A stretch of DNA of 64,000 nt from Nocardia sp. NRRL S-836 (GTDB taxonomy: Bacteria > Actinomycetota > Actinomycetes > Mycobacteriales > Pseudonocardiaceae), in assembly GCF_001279525.1 (NCBI RefSeq), contig NZ_LGDY01000095.1, forward strand, positions 1 to 64,000, written 5' to 3'. The translations under genes and the position numbers were made by a program. Each line of letters begins with the position of its first letter. Position 1 is the stretch's first letter. The notes under the pieces were generated by a model. That model worked only from the letters and a program-made list of their open reading frames with translations. It searched no databases and was not told where the DNA came from. This document shows, one piece after another, positions 26,999 to 35,233 of the stretch.

Positions 26999-28168
26999 GT
27001 GAGTAACAACAATGCTGTGGAAGATTTCGTCGACCTCACACAGCACGAACTGCTGGCTCTCCGAACAAGGTTCAACCTGGCTGACGCGCACACGCACCAG
27101 TACCAGTCACCGAGCCAGGACAAGATCGTTTCCCGGCTACCTGACCTGTGGTACGAGGCGGAACGCGACCAGCAGGCCCACTTCGAGCAGAAGTTCATCG
27201 AGGCTTTCTTCCGGCTGCACAAACAGCCCACCGCAGCGTCGATGGGAAAGACCTGGCTTTCCTACTCGGCCAGCGTCTCGACCATGGTCGCGGCCATGTA
27301 CATGATGCAGCGCAACATGTCCGTCTCTTTGGTCGAACCGTGCTTCGACAACCTGGTGGACCTGCTGAAGTGCATGCGGGTGGACACCCGTCCGCTCGCC
27401 GAGGAAACGCTGCACGACGTCGGCTCGATCTACGAGAACCTCAAGGTCGTCGAGACCGACGCGATCTACCTGGTCGACCCGAACAACCCGACCGGTTTCA
27501 CGCTGCTCAAGGACGGCCGCAGCGGCTTCGAGGAGGTCGTCCGCTACTGCGTCGACCACGACAAGCTGCTCGTCATCGACTTCTGCTTCGCCTCCTTCGC
27601 GCTGTGCGACCAGGGCATGGACCGCTTCGACGTCTACCAGCTGCTGGAGGACTCGGGCGTCACGTACATGGCGATCGAGGACACCGGCAAGACCTGGCCG
27701 GTGCAGGACGCCAAGTGCGCGATGATCACGGTCAGCGAGAACATCCGCGAAGAGGTCTACAACATCCACACGGCGGTGCTGCTCAACGTCTCGCCGTTCG
27801 TGCTCAACGTCCTCACCCAGTACGTGGAGGACTCCATCGCGGACGACTTCGCGTCGGTGCGCGACGTGATCAGCGAGAACCGCGCCACCATCCGAGAGGC
27901 GCTCGACGGCACGATCCTGTCCTACGTCGAGCCGGTCGTGGACACCAGCGTCGCCTGGTTCCGCATCGAGGCCGAGCAGGTGACCGCCACCCAGCTGCAG
28001 GCCACGATGCTGGAGCACGAGGTCTACGTGCTGCCCGGCACGTTCTTCTACTGGAACGAGCCCAGCCGCGGCGAGCGGTACGTCCGCATCGCCCTGGCCC
28101 GGCAGCCGGAGCACTTCGCCGGCGCCGCGCGCAAGATGCGGGAGGTGCTGCTGTCCGATGAGCGCTGA
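26999..28168 (+). CDS. rohP: PLP- and O2-dependent L-arginine hydroxylase, RohP/MppP family
   Basis: A 389-residue fold-type I PLP enzyme from GTG 26999 with GGGGGAA upstream. It resembles MppP/RohP arginine oxidase-hydroxylases rather than ordinary aminotransferases: the N-terminal [19 protein letters not shown], then [17 protein letters not shown] and SYSASVS are family-specific. PLP-binding positions are Lys231 (IEDTGKTWP), Asp194 (LVIDFCFAS), Asn161 to Asn163 (DPNNPTG) and Arg363 near the C-terminus. RohP converts L-arginine with O2 to 4-hydroxy-2-ketoarginine, the first step to azomycin; MppP makes the same product for enduracididine. The aldolase and diiron oxygenase downstream favour the azomycin route. 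Its end overlaps the next gene by 11 nt. Confidence 0.88.
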   Translation: MSNNNAVEDFVDLTQHELLALRTRFNLADAHTHQYQSPSQDKIVSRLPDLWYEAERDQQAHFEQKFIEAFFRLHKQPTAASMGKTWLSYSASVSTMVAAMYMMQRNMSVSLVEPCFDNLVDLLKCMRVDTRPLAEETLHDVGSIYENLKVVETDAIYLVDPNNPTGFTLLKDGRSGFEEVVRYCVDHDKLLVIDFCFASFALCDQGMDRFDVYQLLEDSGVTYMAIEDTGKTWPVQDAKCAMITVSENIREEVYNIHTAVLLNVSPFVLNVLTQYVEDSIADDFASVRDVISENRATIREALDGTILSYVEPVVDTSVAWFRIEAEQVTATQLQATMLEHEVYVLPGTFFYWNEPSRGERYVRIALARQPEHFAGAARKMREVLLSDER

Positions 28169-28664
28169 GGCGATGATCGACGCCTCGCTGTTCATGGGCA
28201 TGCACAGCACCGACGACACGGTCCGCGGCCGCTGCAAGAGCTTCTTCGCGCAGCGGCTGACGGGCCGGGTCTCGATGAGCCTGGAACATGTGGGGTTCTG
28301 CGACAACCTGGTGTGGTCCTACCCGCGAGCGGAGCAGGACGCTTACTACCCGTTCATGGACGTCCTCCACACGGACATGCGGATCGACCGCATCGGTTAC
28401 GAGGAGACGGACCTGAAGTTCGCGCTCGACACGGCGTGGCCGCCCGACCTGCCCTGGCACGAACGGCTGCTGCTGGCCATGGCGACGCGGCTCGGCGCCG
28501 TGGTGCACACGGCCAGCAGCCGGCTCACCGGCCGCACCGACCTGCCCGCCGCGGTCGTGTCGGTGCTCAACACCGCGCAGGACTCCGCGGTGGACTTCCC
28601 TGAACCGCTGGAACGGCTCTACGCCGACTCGCTGGCCCTGCGGGTCGCTCCGGAGAGGGTGTGA
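28158..28664 (+). CDS. rohQ: small protein in the RohQ position, putative cyclase/dehydratase
   Basis: A 168-residue soluble protein of unknown fold. It begins [17 protein letters not shown] and contains [18 protein letters not shown] and the highly polar [16 protein letters not shown] (about 65-80), with a helical C-terminal half ([21 protein letters not shown]). The IDAS opening and the late helix recall PIN-like proteins, but this is weak. The name rests on position: in azomycin biosynthesis RohQ cyclises guanidinoacetaldehyde to 2-aminoimidazole, and this is the only unassigned gene between the hydroxylase and aldolase genes. Asp, His and Tyr residues in the central motif are candidates for acid-base chemistry. 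It overlaps rohP by 11 nt. Confidence 0.6.
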   Translation: MSAEAMIDASLFMGMHSTDDTVRGRCKSFFAQRLTGRVSMSLEHVGFCDNLVWSYPRAEQDAYYPFMDVLHTDMRIDRIGYEETDLKFALDTAWPPDLPWHERLLLAMATRLGAVVHTASSRLTGRTDLPAAVVSVLNTAQDSAVDFPEPLERLYADSLALRVAPERV

Positions 28665-28670
28665 GGACGA

Positions 28671-29459
28671 ATGGCTTACTCCGGAACGATCGTGCCGCTG
28701 GTGACGCCGCTGGACGACAGCGGGCAGGTGTGCCGCGAGAGCGTCGCGCGGCTGGTGGAGTCGGTGCGCGGCAACGTCTCCGGGCTGATGCCCACGTTGA
28801 GCTCCGGCGAAGGCTGGCTGCTCGACACGCGGCAGTGGACCGACATGGTGAGCACCGTCGTGGAGCACTCGGGCGGGTTGCCGGTGCTGGCCGGCGTGCA
28901 GCTGCCGGACACCGGGTCGGTCGTCGAGCGCTCGCGGCTCGCCGAACGGCTGGGCGTGTCGGCCGTCGTGGTCACGACGCCGTTCCGCGCGGACATCAGC
29001 CAGGACGAGATCTTCCAGCACTACCGGGAGGTCTCCGAGGCGCTCGACGTCGGTCTCTTCCTGTACAACGAGAAAGCCGTGTCCGGCAACAGCATCGAGC
29101 CCGCCACGCTGCGGCGCGTCTGCACGCAGCTGCCGAACGTCGTCGGCGTCAAGGAGTCCAGTGGGTCCGCGGAGCTGACCCGCGAGCTGGTCGCCGAGTG
29201 CCCCGGCCTGCCGGTGTTCGAGGGCTGGGAGAACCTGCTGCTCGAGGCGCGGGGCGTGGCGGGGTTCATCGGGCCGCTCGCCAACCTGGAACCGAAGGTG
29301 TGCACGGAGATGCTCGCCGATCCCACCCAGGAGCGCCAGGACGAGATCAACGCGCTGTGCGAGCAGTACGGCGTGTTCGAGGACGACTGGTACCGCCACG
29401 TCAAGACGGCCCTGCGCGAGCGCGGGATCATCAAGACAGACCGGGTGGTGGGCACATGA
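28671..29459 (+). CDS. rohR: DapA-family (DHDPS/NAL) aldolase, RohR-like
   Basis: A 262-residue TIM-barrel lyase of the dihydrodipicolinate synthase/N-acetylneuraminate lyase superfamily. The Schiff-base lysine is Lys161 (VVGVKESSG) and the catalytic tyrosine is Tyr132 (FLYNEKA). It is shorter than typical DapA (about 290) and lacks a lysine-biosynthesis neighbourhood. In the azomycin pathway RohR performs the retro-aldol cleavage of 4-hydroxy-2-ketoarginine to guanidinoacetaldehyde and pyruvate. Pyruvate as product fits the superfamily, whose members form or break C-C bonds to pyruvate through a lysine imine. It starts 6 nt after the previous gene and overlaps the next by 4 nt. Confidence 0.85.
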   Translation: MAYSGTIVPLVTPLDDSGQVCRESVARLVESVRGNVSGLMPTLSSGEGWLLDTRQWTDMVSTVVEHSGGLPVLAGVQLPDTGSVVERSRLAERLGVSAVVVTTPFRADISQDEIFQHYREVSEALDVGLFLYNEKAVSGNSIEPATLRRVCTQLPNVVGVKESSGSAELTRELVAECPGLPVFEGWENLLLEARGVAGFIGPLANLEPKVCTEMLADPTQERQDEINALCEQYGVFEDDWYRHVKTALRERGIIKTDRVVGT

Positions 29460-30271
29460 GCGAGCAGCGGCGGCTCTACGTGCACAACCGCTCGGTCCTC
29501 GGCGCGGACGCCTACGCCGACCTGCTCGACATCGAAAGCCGCTGGGTGGTGCCCAAGGCCGCCGAGCTGGAGGCCGCCGCACCGGCGTTCTCCGACCGCC
29601 GCGACCTGATGGACGCGATCGAGGCGTTCCTCAAGGAGGAGGAGGCCGCCGGTCCGTCCGAGCACGAGCGGTTCCTCGCCGAAGAGGCCACGCTCGACCA
29701 GTTCCGCGTGGTGGTGCGGGAGTTCGCGGTCGACGGGCTCGTGGAGTCCCAGTCGCACCTCGGGATCCTGCCGCGGCTGCCGCACAAGGCGCGGATGGCC
29801 GTGCTGCGCGTGCTGATCGACGAGTTCGGCTGCGGCAACGACGAGCAGGAGCACTCGGCGTTGTACGGCAAGCTCGTCACCGAGCTGGGCATGCCGGTCG
29901 ATCTCGACTGGTACGTGGAACGGGCCGGCGAGGAGAGCTTCGCCTACGTCAACCTGTTCCACTGGCTGGCCGAACGGGCGCCCGCGCCGGAGTACTTCCT
30001 CGGCGCGTACACCTACTTCGAGTCGAGCGTGCTGTACGCGTTCCGGTGCTACGCGCAGGCGTGCGAGCGGCTGGGTGTCGTGAACCGCAAGTACTACGAC
30101 GAGCACCTGTACATCGACGCCTTCCACAGCAAGCAGATGCAGGGGGCGGTCAAGGCGCTCGCCGACGAGCGGCCGGTCGACCTCGCGAAGGTGTGGACGG
30201 GCGTCACGCTCACCAGCGGGGTCGTGGCCGAGGCGACCGCGGCCGCGATCGACCGGGCGAGGGCGGCATGA
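29456..30271 (+). CDS. rohS: heme-oxygenase-like diiron N-oxygenase, RohS-like
   Basis: A 271-residue all-helical protein of the heme-oxygenase-like diiron oxidase (HDO) superfamily, related to the iron domain of SznF. Candidate metal ligands follow the HDO order: Glu97 and His101 (LVESQSHLG), Asp122/Glu123 with His133 (IDEFGCGNDEQEHSALY), Glu189 (YTYFESSV), and His217, Asp221 and His224 (DEHLYIDAFHSKQM). RohS oxidises the amine of 2-aminoimidazole to the nitro group of azomycin. Four-base overlaps with both neighbours show strong translational coupling. Related HDOs oxidise other substrates, so the reaction is inferred from cluster context. Confidence 0.85.
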   Translation: MSEQRRLYVHNRSVLGADAYADLLDIESRWVVPKAAELEAAAPAFSDRRDLMDAIEAFLKEEEAAGPSEHERFLAEEATLDQFRVVVREFAVDGLVESQSHLGILPRLPHKARMAVLRVLIDEFGCGNDEQEHSALYGKLVTELGMPVDLDWYVERAGEESFAYVNLFHWLAERAPAPEYFLGAYTYFESSVLYAFRCYAQACERLGVVNRKYYDEHLYIDAFHSKQMQGAVKALADERPVDLAKVWTGVTLTSGVVAEATAAAIDRARAA

Positions 30272-30585
30272 GCACCCCCGCCGCCGAACCGGTGGTGCGC
30301 CAGCTCGCCGACGACCTGATCCTGGTGGAGGTGGCGGGCAGGCGGATCCTCACGGAGTCCGAGTGCCCGCACCGCAGGGGCCGGCTGCGATACGGCTACG
30401 TCAACGGCCGCACCCTGCGGATCACCTGCCCGCTGCACCTCTCCTCGTTCGACCTCACCACCGGCAGGCAGGTCACGGGGCCGCCGTGCCGTGAGCTCGT
30501 GGTGGCATCGCTGGCCGACGGTGCCGAGGTGCCGGACGCCGACACCGCCCGCGCACTGCTGGCCGCGGCGGAGGAGGCCCGATGA
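30268..30585 (+). CDS. small Rieske [2Fe-2S] protein
   Basis: A 105-residue stand-alone Rieske domain. The cluster ligands are Cys33 and His35 (ECPHRRG) and Cys54 and His57 (TCPLHLSSF), CxH-x18-CxxH. There is no mononuclear iron domain, so it is a ferredoxin, not an oxygenase. It is fused by 4-nt overlaps to the diiron oxygenase and permease genes, which suggests that it delivers electrons to the oxygenase or keeps its diiron site reduced. No NAD(P)H-dependent reductase is encoded in the cluster. Confidence 0.9.
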   Translation: MSTPAAEPVVRQLADDLILVEVAGRRILTESECPHRRGRLRYGYVNGRTLRITCPLHLSSFDLTTGRQVTGPPCRELVVASLADGAEVPDADTARALLAAAEEAR

Positions 30586-31994
30586 GCACTCCGCAGAAGG
30601 TCGCGGTGGAGACACGAGGTGTGGACGTCGTCCCGGACGAGGAGCGGACGTCGTCGCCGCAGGAGTTCTTCTGGATCTGGAACTCCGCGCAGTTCTCTCT
30701 CGGCACGGTCGTGCTCGGCTCGGTGCCGGTGGCGTTCGGGCTCGGCTGGTGGGCGAGCATCAGCTCGTTGCTGATCGGGCTGCTGATCGGCACGGCGGTG
30801 GTCGCGCCGCTGGTCCGGTTCGGCAAGGCCACCGGCGCCAACGACCCGGTGTCGAGCGGCGCGCACTTCGGCGTGCGCGGGCGGGTCATCGGCAACGTCA
30901 TCACGGTCTGCGCGGCGATCGGGTTCTTCTCGATCGCCGTGTGGACCGGCGCGACGGCGATCCTCTTCGCGGGCCAGCGGTTGCTCGGCACGCCGGCGGA
31001 CGGCGCGGCGCTCGCCGTGGTCGCACCGGTCGTGGCGGTGGTCGTGGTGCTCGTCGCGGTGTACGGCCACGCCGTGCTGCTGGCCACCTACCGGGTGATG
31101 ACGATCATCGGTGCCGCGGTGCTGCTGGGGCTCGTCGTGGTGCTGCTGCCGAAGTTCGACCCCGGCTACGCGGGCGGTGCGTACGCGCTCGGCGACTTCA
31201 CCAGGACGTGGCTGCTCGCGGTCACGTTCAGCGCGACGGTGCCGATCTCGTACTCGACCTTCCAGGGCGACTACAGCCGCTACCTGCCCAGGTCCGTGAG
31301 CGACCGGTCCGCCGTGTGGTGGAACGGGTCCGCGATGTACCTGAGCAACGCGGTCGCGCTCGGCGTCGGCGCGTTCGTCACCACGCTGCTGACCGATCCC
31401 GGCACGCCGTGGATCATCGGCGTGGCCGGTGTGGTGCCGGCGTGGTTCGCGGTCGTCGTGGTGGCCTACGGGCTCGCGGGCACCCTGCCGCAGGGTGGCC
31501 TGTGCATCTACGCGGCCGGGTTGTCGGCGCAGTCGATCTTCTGGCGGCTCTCCCGGCCGGTGGCGACGGTCCTGGTGTCCGTGGTCGGCGTCAGCGCGCT
31601 GTACGTCGGCGCGGTGGTGTACGACGCGATCGACTCGATCTCGGCGTTCGTGCTGGTGCTGCTCGTGTTCGTGGCGCCGTGGGCCGCGATCATGCTGGTG
31701 GGCTACCGGCAGCACGGTGGCCGCTACTCGGCCGCGGACCTGCTCGCGTTCACCTCCACCGGCCAGGGCCGCTACTGGTACACCGGCGGGTTCAACCTCC
31801 GCGCGGTCGGCGCGTTCGTGCCGTCCGTCCTGCTGGGACTGTCGTTCGTCGGCAACACCCTGTACACCGGCCCGCTGGCCGGGCTGGCGGGTGGGATCGA
31901 CCTGAGCGCGGTGGTCCCGTTCGTCACCGCGGTCCTGCTGTACGAGCTGTTGTGCCGCTTGTTCCCGGAAAGGGTTCTCGCGCATGCCGACTGA
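30582..31994 (+). CDS. NCS1 family (cytosine/purine permease-like) transporter
   Basis: A 470-residue membrane protein with about twelve hydrophobic segments and the nucleobase:cation symporter-1 pattern (EFFWIWNSAQFSLGT near residue 28, GANDPVSSGAHFG near 85, YSTFQGDYSRYLP near 223). Family members usually import nucleobases, hydantoins or allantoin with H+ or Na+. In this cluster it may move the imidazole product or an intermediate, which resemble small heterocyclic substrates; direction cannot be read. It overlaps the Rieske gene by 4 nt and the next gene by 11 nt. A second, distinct NCS1 permease lies at 50311-51630. Confidence 0.85.
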   Translation: MSTPQKVAVETRGVDVVPDEERTSSPQEFFWIWNSAQFSLGTVVLGSVPVAFGLGWWASISSLLIGLLIGTAVVAPLVRFGKATGANDPVSSGAHFGVRGRVIGNVITVCAAIGFFSIAVWTGATAILFAGQRLLGTPADGAALAVVAPVVAVVVVLVAVYGHAVLLATYRVMTIIGAAVLLGLVVVLLPKFDPGYAGGAYALGDFTRTWLLAVTFSATVPISYSTFQGDYSRYLPRSVSDRSAVWWNGSAMYLSNAVALGVGAFVTTLLTDPGTPWIIGVAGVVPAWFAVVVVAYGLAGTLPQGGLCIYAAGLSAQSIFWRLSRPVATVLVSVVGVSALYVGAVVYDAIDSISAFVLVLLVFVAPWAAIMLVGYRQHGGRYSAADLLAFTSTGQGRYWYTGGFNLRAVGAFVPSVLLGLSFVGNTLYTGPLAGLAGGIDLSAVVPFVTAVLLYELLCRLFPERVLAHAD

Positions 31995-32694
31995 CCCCAG
32001 GCTCCCGCTGAGCCACGACACGATCACGGTGTTCACCGACCTCAACTGCTCCTTCGCCCACCTCGCCGTGTACCGCCTGCACGAGGCGCGACGCCGGCTC
32101 GGGCTGGAGGGCCGGATCTGGTTCGACCACCGGGCGTTCCCGCTGGAGCTGTTCAACCGCACCGTCAACGAACGACCCGGCGTCGACTCCGAGGTCGCGG
32201 TGATCGGCGCGCTGGAACCGGACGCGGGCTGGCGGCTGTGGCAGGGTCCCGACTGGACCTACCCGGTCACGATGCTGCCGCCGCTGGAGGCCGTGCAGGC
32301 GGCCAAACAACAGGGCTGGCACGCTTCCGAACAGCTGGACCTGGCGCTGCGCCGGGCTTTCTGGGCGGAGGGACGCTGCATCTCCCTGCGCCACGAGATC
32401 CTGGACGTCGCCGCGTCGACCGGTGCCGTGGACGTCGACTCGCTGGCGGAAGCCCTCGACGACGGACGCGCGCGCTCGGCCGTGATGAGCCAGTACGCCG
32501 CCGCGAAGGACGGCCGGGTGAACTGCAGCCCGCACGTGTTCCTGCACGACGGCACGAACCTGGCGAATCCCGGCATCCGCACCCGCTGGGTCAACGGCGG
32601 GTTCGGCGTCGGGTTCCCGGTGATCGACGCCGACGACCCGTCGGTCTACACCGACCTGCTGGACCGCGCGGCCGGGTTGTCGACGGCCGCCTGA
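31984..32694 (+). CDS. DsbA-like thioredoxin-fold protein, single-cysteine active site (copy 2)
   Basis: A 236-residue paralogue of the protein at 26038-26736. The active-site region is NCSFAH (Cys22), again with one Cys only, and the cis-Pro loop is NCSPHVF. It is cytoplasmic. It starts inside the end of the permease gene (11-nt overlap), so it is the last gene of the azomycin-type transcript. A strong terminator follows. Its placement suggests a pathway, protection or thiol-related role for a nitro- or amino-imidazole, but this is inference; no known azomycin enzyme of this type can be named. Confidence 0.8.
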   Translation: MPTDPRLPLSHDTITVFTDLNCSFAHLAVYRLHEARRRLGLEGRIWFDHRAFPLELFNRTVNERPGVDSEVAVIGALEPDAGWRLWQGPDWTYPVTMLPPLEAVQAAKQQGWHASEQLDLALRRAFWAEGRCISLRHEILDVAASTGAVDVDSLAEALDDGRARSAVMSQYAAAKDGRVNCSPHVFLHDGTNLANPGIRTRWVNGGFGVGFPVIDADDPSVYTDLLDRAAGLSTAA

Positions 32695-32696
32695 CT

Positions 32697-32740
32697 CGCG
32701 CCCGGTCGCGGCGGCAGCGCGGCCGTCGCGACCGGGCGCG
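32697..32740. terminator. strong terminator ending the azomycin-type cluster
   Basis: CGCGCCCGGTCGCG (32697-32710) pairs with CGCGACCGGGCGCG (32727-32740), 14 bp, around a 16-nt GC-rich loop. It begins 3 nt after the stop codon and faces the convergent GMC oxidoreductase gene. Confidence 0.8.
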
Positions 32741-32838
32741 GTATCACGGGACAGGTCCTGGTGCGTGTCGCCCGCCAGCCGCGTGCTCGCCAGCCGACTC
32801 GTGCGCCACGATCGCGGCCGCACCAGCACCGGCGGGCT

Positions 32839-34218
32839 CTAAGCGGTCGCACGCACCACGTGCTCGGCCGCCAGCTCGTGCGCCACGATCGCCGCGGCGC
32901 GCTCGGCGATCGCGAGCACGGACGCACTGGGGTTGGCGGCGACGATCGTGGGCATCACGGACGCGTCGGCAACCCGCAGCCCGTCCACGCCGCGCACACG
33001 CAACGCGGGGTCGACCACGCTGCCGATCGCGCAGGTGCCGGCGAAGTGCAGGAACGTGCCGGTCGCCCGGCGCAGGTAGGCCCGCAGCTCGGCGTCGGAC
33101 GTCAGTCCCGCGCCGGGTGCGGACTCGCCGGCCCGCCACCGGGCCAGCGCGGGCGCCCCGCCCATCGCACGGGCCCGGCGCAACGCGGTCACCATGAGGC
33201 CGAGGTCGCGCGGGTCGCGGTAGTGGCCGGGATCGACCAGCGCCGGTTCGTGCGGGTCGGCGCTCGTCAGCCGCACCGATCCGCGGCTGTGCGGGCGTTG
33301 CAGCGAGAACAGCACCGAGTAGCCGTGCTCGGGTTCGCCGTGCGGCAGCGGGAAGTGCGTGAACACCAGCCGCAGGTCCGGGTCCTCGATCGGGTCGCTG
33401 CGCAGCAGCACCTGCGGGGTGTCGGGCACCCGGCCGTCGTCGGCGGACATCCGCGCGGTGAACGTGACGTACGCGAAGGGGTGGTCCTGGAGGTTCTCGC
33501 CGACGCCCGGCAGGTCCCGCACGACGTCGATGCCCAGGCGCCGCAACCTCTCCGCCGGTCCGACGCCGGACAGCAGCAGCAACTGCGCCGAGCCGACCGC
33601 ACCGGCCGTGAGCAGGACCTCGCGCGAAGCGAACGCGATGCGCGGCCGTCCGTCCACGACGTACTCGACGCCGGTGCAGCGGCGGCCGGCGAACAGCAGC
33701 TGCCGGGCCCGTGCGCCGGTCAGCACGGTGAGGTTGCTGCGGCGCAACGGTTTCAGGTAGGCGGCGTACGCGCTCTGCGGCGTGAACCCGACGAGGTTCA
33801 GCTCGGTGCGGGCCACCCCCTCGGCCACCCGGCCGTTGCCGTCCGCGGTGAACGGCGCACCGGCCTCCTCGGCCGCGCGGTAGCAGGCGTCGTAGAACGA
33901 ACCGGGCTCGGCCGCGGGTGCCGGCGCCACCACCACCGGGCCGTCGTGGCCACGCCAGCGCGGGTCCGTGCCCGCGGCGTTCTCGGCGCGTTTGAGGTGG
34001 GGTAACAGGTTCTGGAAGTTCCAGCCGGTCGCACCGGCCCGTTCCCACGCGTCGTAGCTGGAGCGGTGCGCGCGGACGTGGGCCGTGGGCGCGGCGGGGG
34101 TGTCGTGGTGGCCGGCTTCGAGGAGCAGGACCGTGTGCGCGCGGTTCTCCGACAGCCGGGCGGCCAGCACGCATCCGGCCGTGCCGCCGCCCACGACGAC
34201 GAAGTCGTAATCGGTCAT
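32839..34218 (-). CDS. GMC family FAD-dependent oxidoreductase
   Basis: A 459-residue flavoenzyme of the glucose-methanol-choline family. The N-terminal FAD dinucleotide loop is VVVGGGTAGCVLA (about 7-19), the second GMC signature is AGAVGSAQLLLLSGVGP, and the C-terminus has FLHFAGTCAIG with the catalytic His and ANPSAS with the Asn, in an ADASVMPTIV context. It is somewhat shorter than choline dehydrogenases (about 530-560). ATG 34218 begins directly at the FAD strand; a frame extension to 34338 adds nothing conserved. It oxidises an unknown alcohol. It is convergent to the azomycin-type cluster and not evidently part of it. Confidence 0.9.
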   Translation of the reverse strand: MTDYDFVVVGGGTAGCVLAARLSENRAHTVLLLEAGHHDTPAAPTAHVRAHRSSYDAWERAGATGWNFQNLLPHLKRAENAAGTDPRWRGHDGPVVVAPAPAAEPGSFYDACYRAAEEAGAPFTADGNGRVAEGVARTELNLVGFTPQSAYAAYLKPLRRSNLTVLTGARARQLLFAGRRCTGVEYVVDGRPRIAFASREVLLTAGAVGSAQLLLLSGVGPAERLRRLGIDVVRDLPGVGENLQDHPFAYVTFTARMSADDGRVPDTPQVLLRSDPIEDPDLRLVFTHFPLPHGEPEHGYSVLFSLQRPHSRGSVRLTSADPHEPALVDPGHYRDPRDLGLMVTALRRARAMGGAPALARWRAGESAPGAGLTSDAELRAYLRRATGTFLHFAGTCAIGSVVDPALRVRGVDGLRVADASVMPTIVAANPSASVLAIAERAAAIVAHELAAEHVVRATA

Positions 34219-34396
34219 CGCCGCGCCCCGCCCTGCTCGGCAGCGGAAAAGGGCATGGCGAGTAGAGCCAACGTGGTGGCCGGCATCGGCTTGCTCCCTG
34301 AGGTTCGTCCAGAGGCCGGCTTCGCGGCCCGACGCCACCTACACGGATGGGAGGCCGCGGCGGTTCACACTGATCTTCGGGAAGTTCCCCGCGTGC

Positions 34397-35188
34397 TCAG
34401 CGCGCGGCGAAGACGCTGGTGAACGCGGCCAGCGTCGGGGTGTCCCGCTGCCGGTCGAGCACGGCGAACACCACGTGGTCGAAGAACCGGCAGTCCCGCA
34501 ACGCGCCGTGGAACGCCTGCGCGACGGTCGTGGGGTCGTTCGCGAAGACACCGCAGCCCCACGCGCCCAGCACGAGCCGCCGATGCCCGTGAGCGGCCGC
34601 GACCTGGAGCACGCGGGTGGCGCGCCGGCGCAGCTGGCCGGGCACGGCGGCGGCGCGTTCCGGCTGGTTGCGCCGGATCGCGCCGAGGTTCGGCGCCGCC
34701 GCGGTGAGGAACGACACCGGGTAGGCGGCGGGCAGCAGCTCTCCCCAGTCGTCGCGGAACACCGGCACGCCCGGCGAGTGGATGACCCGGTCGCTGTAGC
34801 CCAGGTCGTCGTGGGCGCGGTGGTGGGCGTAGAAGTCACCCGCCGCGAGCAGGCAGGCGTGGAGCGCCGACGCCCGTGCGACGCTCTCCTCCTGTGCCTG
34901 CGCGCCGTTCAGGAAACCGCCGCCGGGGTTGCGGGCGGAGGCGAACACCAGCGCCGCGACGTCCCCACCCAGCCGCCGCGTCGCCGCCAGCGTGGACTCG
35001 TCGGTCACGTCGACGCGCGGGAGCTCGCCCTGTTCGGGCAGCTCCAGGACGTCGTCGGGGGTGTACAACCGGGTTCCGGTCACCGCCGGGGTGACGTCGA
35101 ACGTGACCGTTCCCGTTGCGGTGCGGTAGGAACCGCGTTCCACGATCGCCACCGTCTCGCGGGCGATCGCCTTCAGCCTCGTGCTCAT
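34397..35188 (-). CDS. bacterial poly(ADP-ribose) glycohydrolase-like protein (TIGR02452)
   Basis: A 263-residue protein with a macrodomain-like PARG fold. It carries the bacterial PARG signature NPGGGFLNGAQAQEES: GGG at 89-91 and Gln99-Glu100-Glu101, the catalytic glutamate pair. Further conserved elements are YSDRVIHSPGVPVFRDD (about 129-145) and VLGAWGCGVFANDP. Such enzymes remove ADP-ribose from proteins or cleave poly(ADP-ribose). The cytoplasmic location suggests reversal of endogenous or toxin-derived ADP-ribosylation. It is a single gene; an ART-like toxin domain is encoded about 25 kb away in this window, but there is no evidence that they are linked. Confidence 0.87.
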   Translation of the reverse strand: MSTRLKAIARETVAIVERGSYRTATGTVTFDVTPAVTGTRLYTPDDVLELPEQGELPRVDVTDESTLAATRRLGGDVAALVFASARNPGGGFLNGAQAQEESVARASALHACLLAAGDFYAHHRAHDDLGYSDRVIHSPGVPVFRDDWGELLPAAYPVSFLTAAAPNLGAIRRNQPERAAAVPGQLRRRATRVLQVAAAHGHRRLVLGAWGCGVFANDPTTVAQAFHGALRDCRFFDHVVFAVLDRQRDTPTLAAFTSVFAAR

Positions 35189-35233
35189 GATGAGCCGATT
35201 GTGGGCGTGCGGTTCGCCGCGGCCAAGCGAGTT

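Noticed and set aside
26999..28168. Assignment as a simple class I/II aminotransferase or capreomycidine synthase
   Set aside because: The N-terminal motifs match the MppP/RohP arginine oxidase family, and the downstream aldolase and diiron oxygenase fit azomycin rather than capreomycidine.
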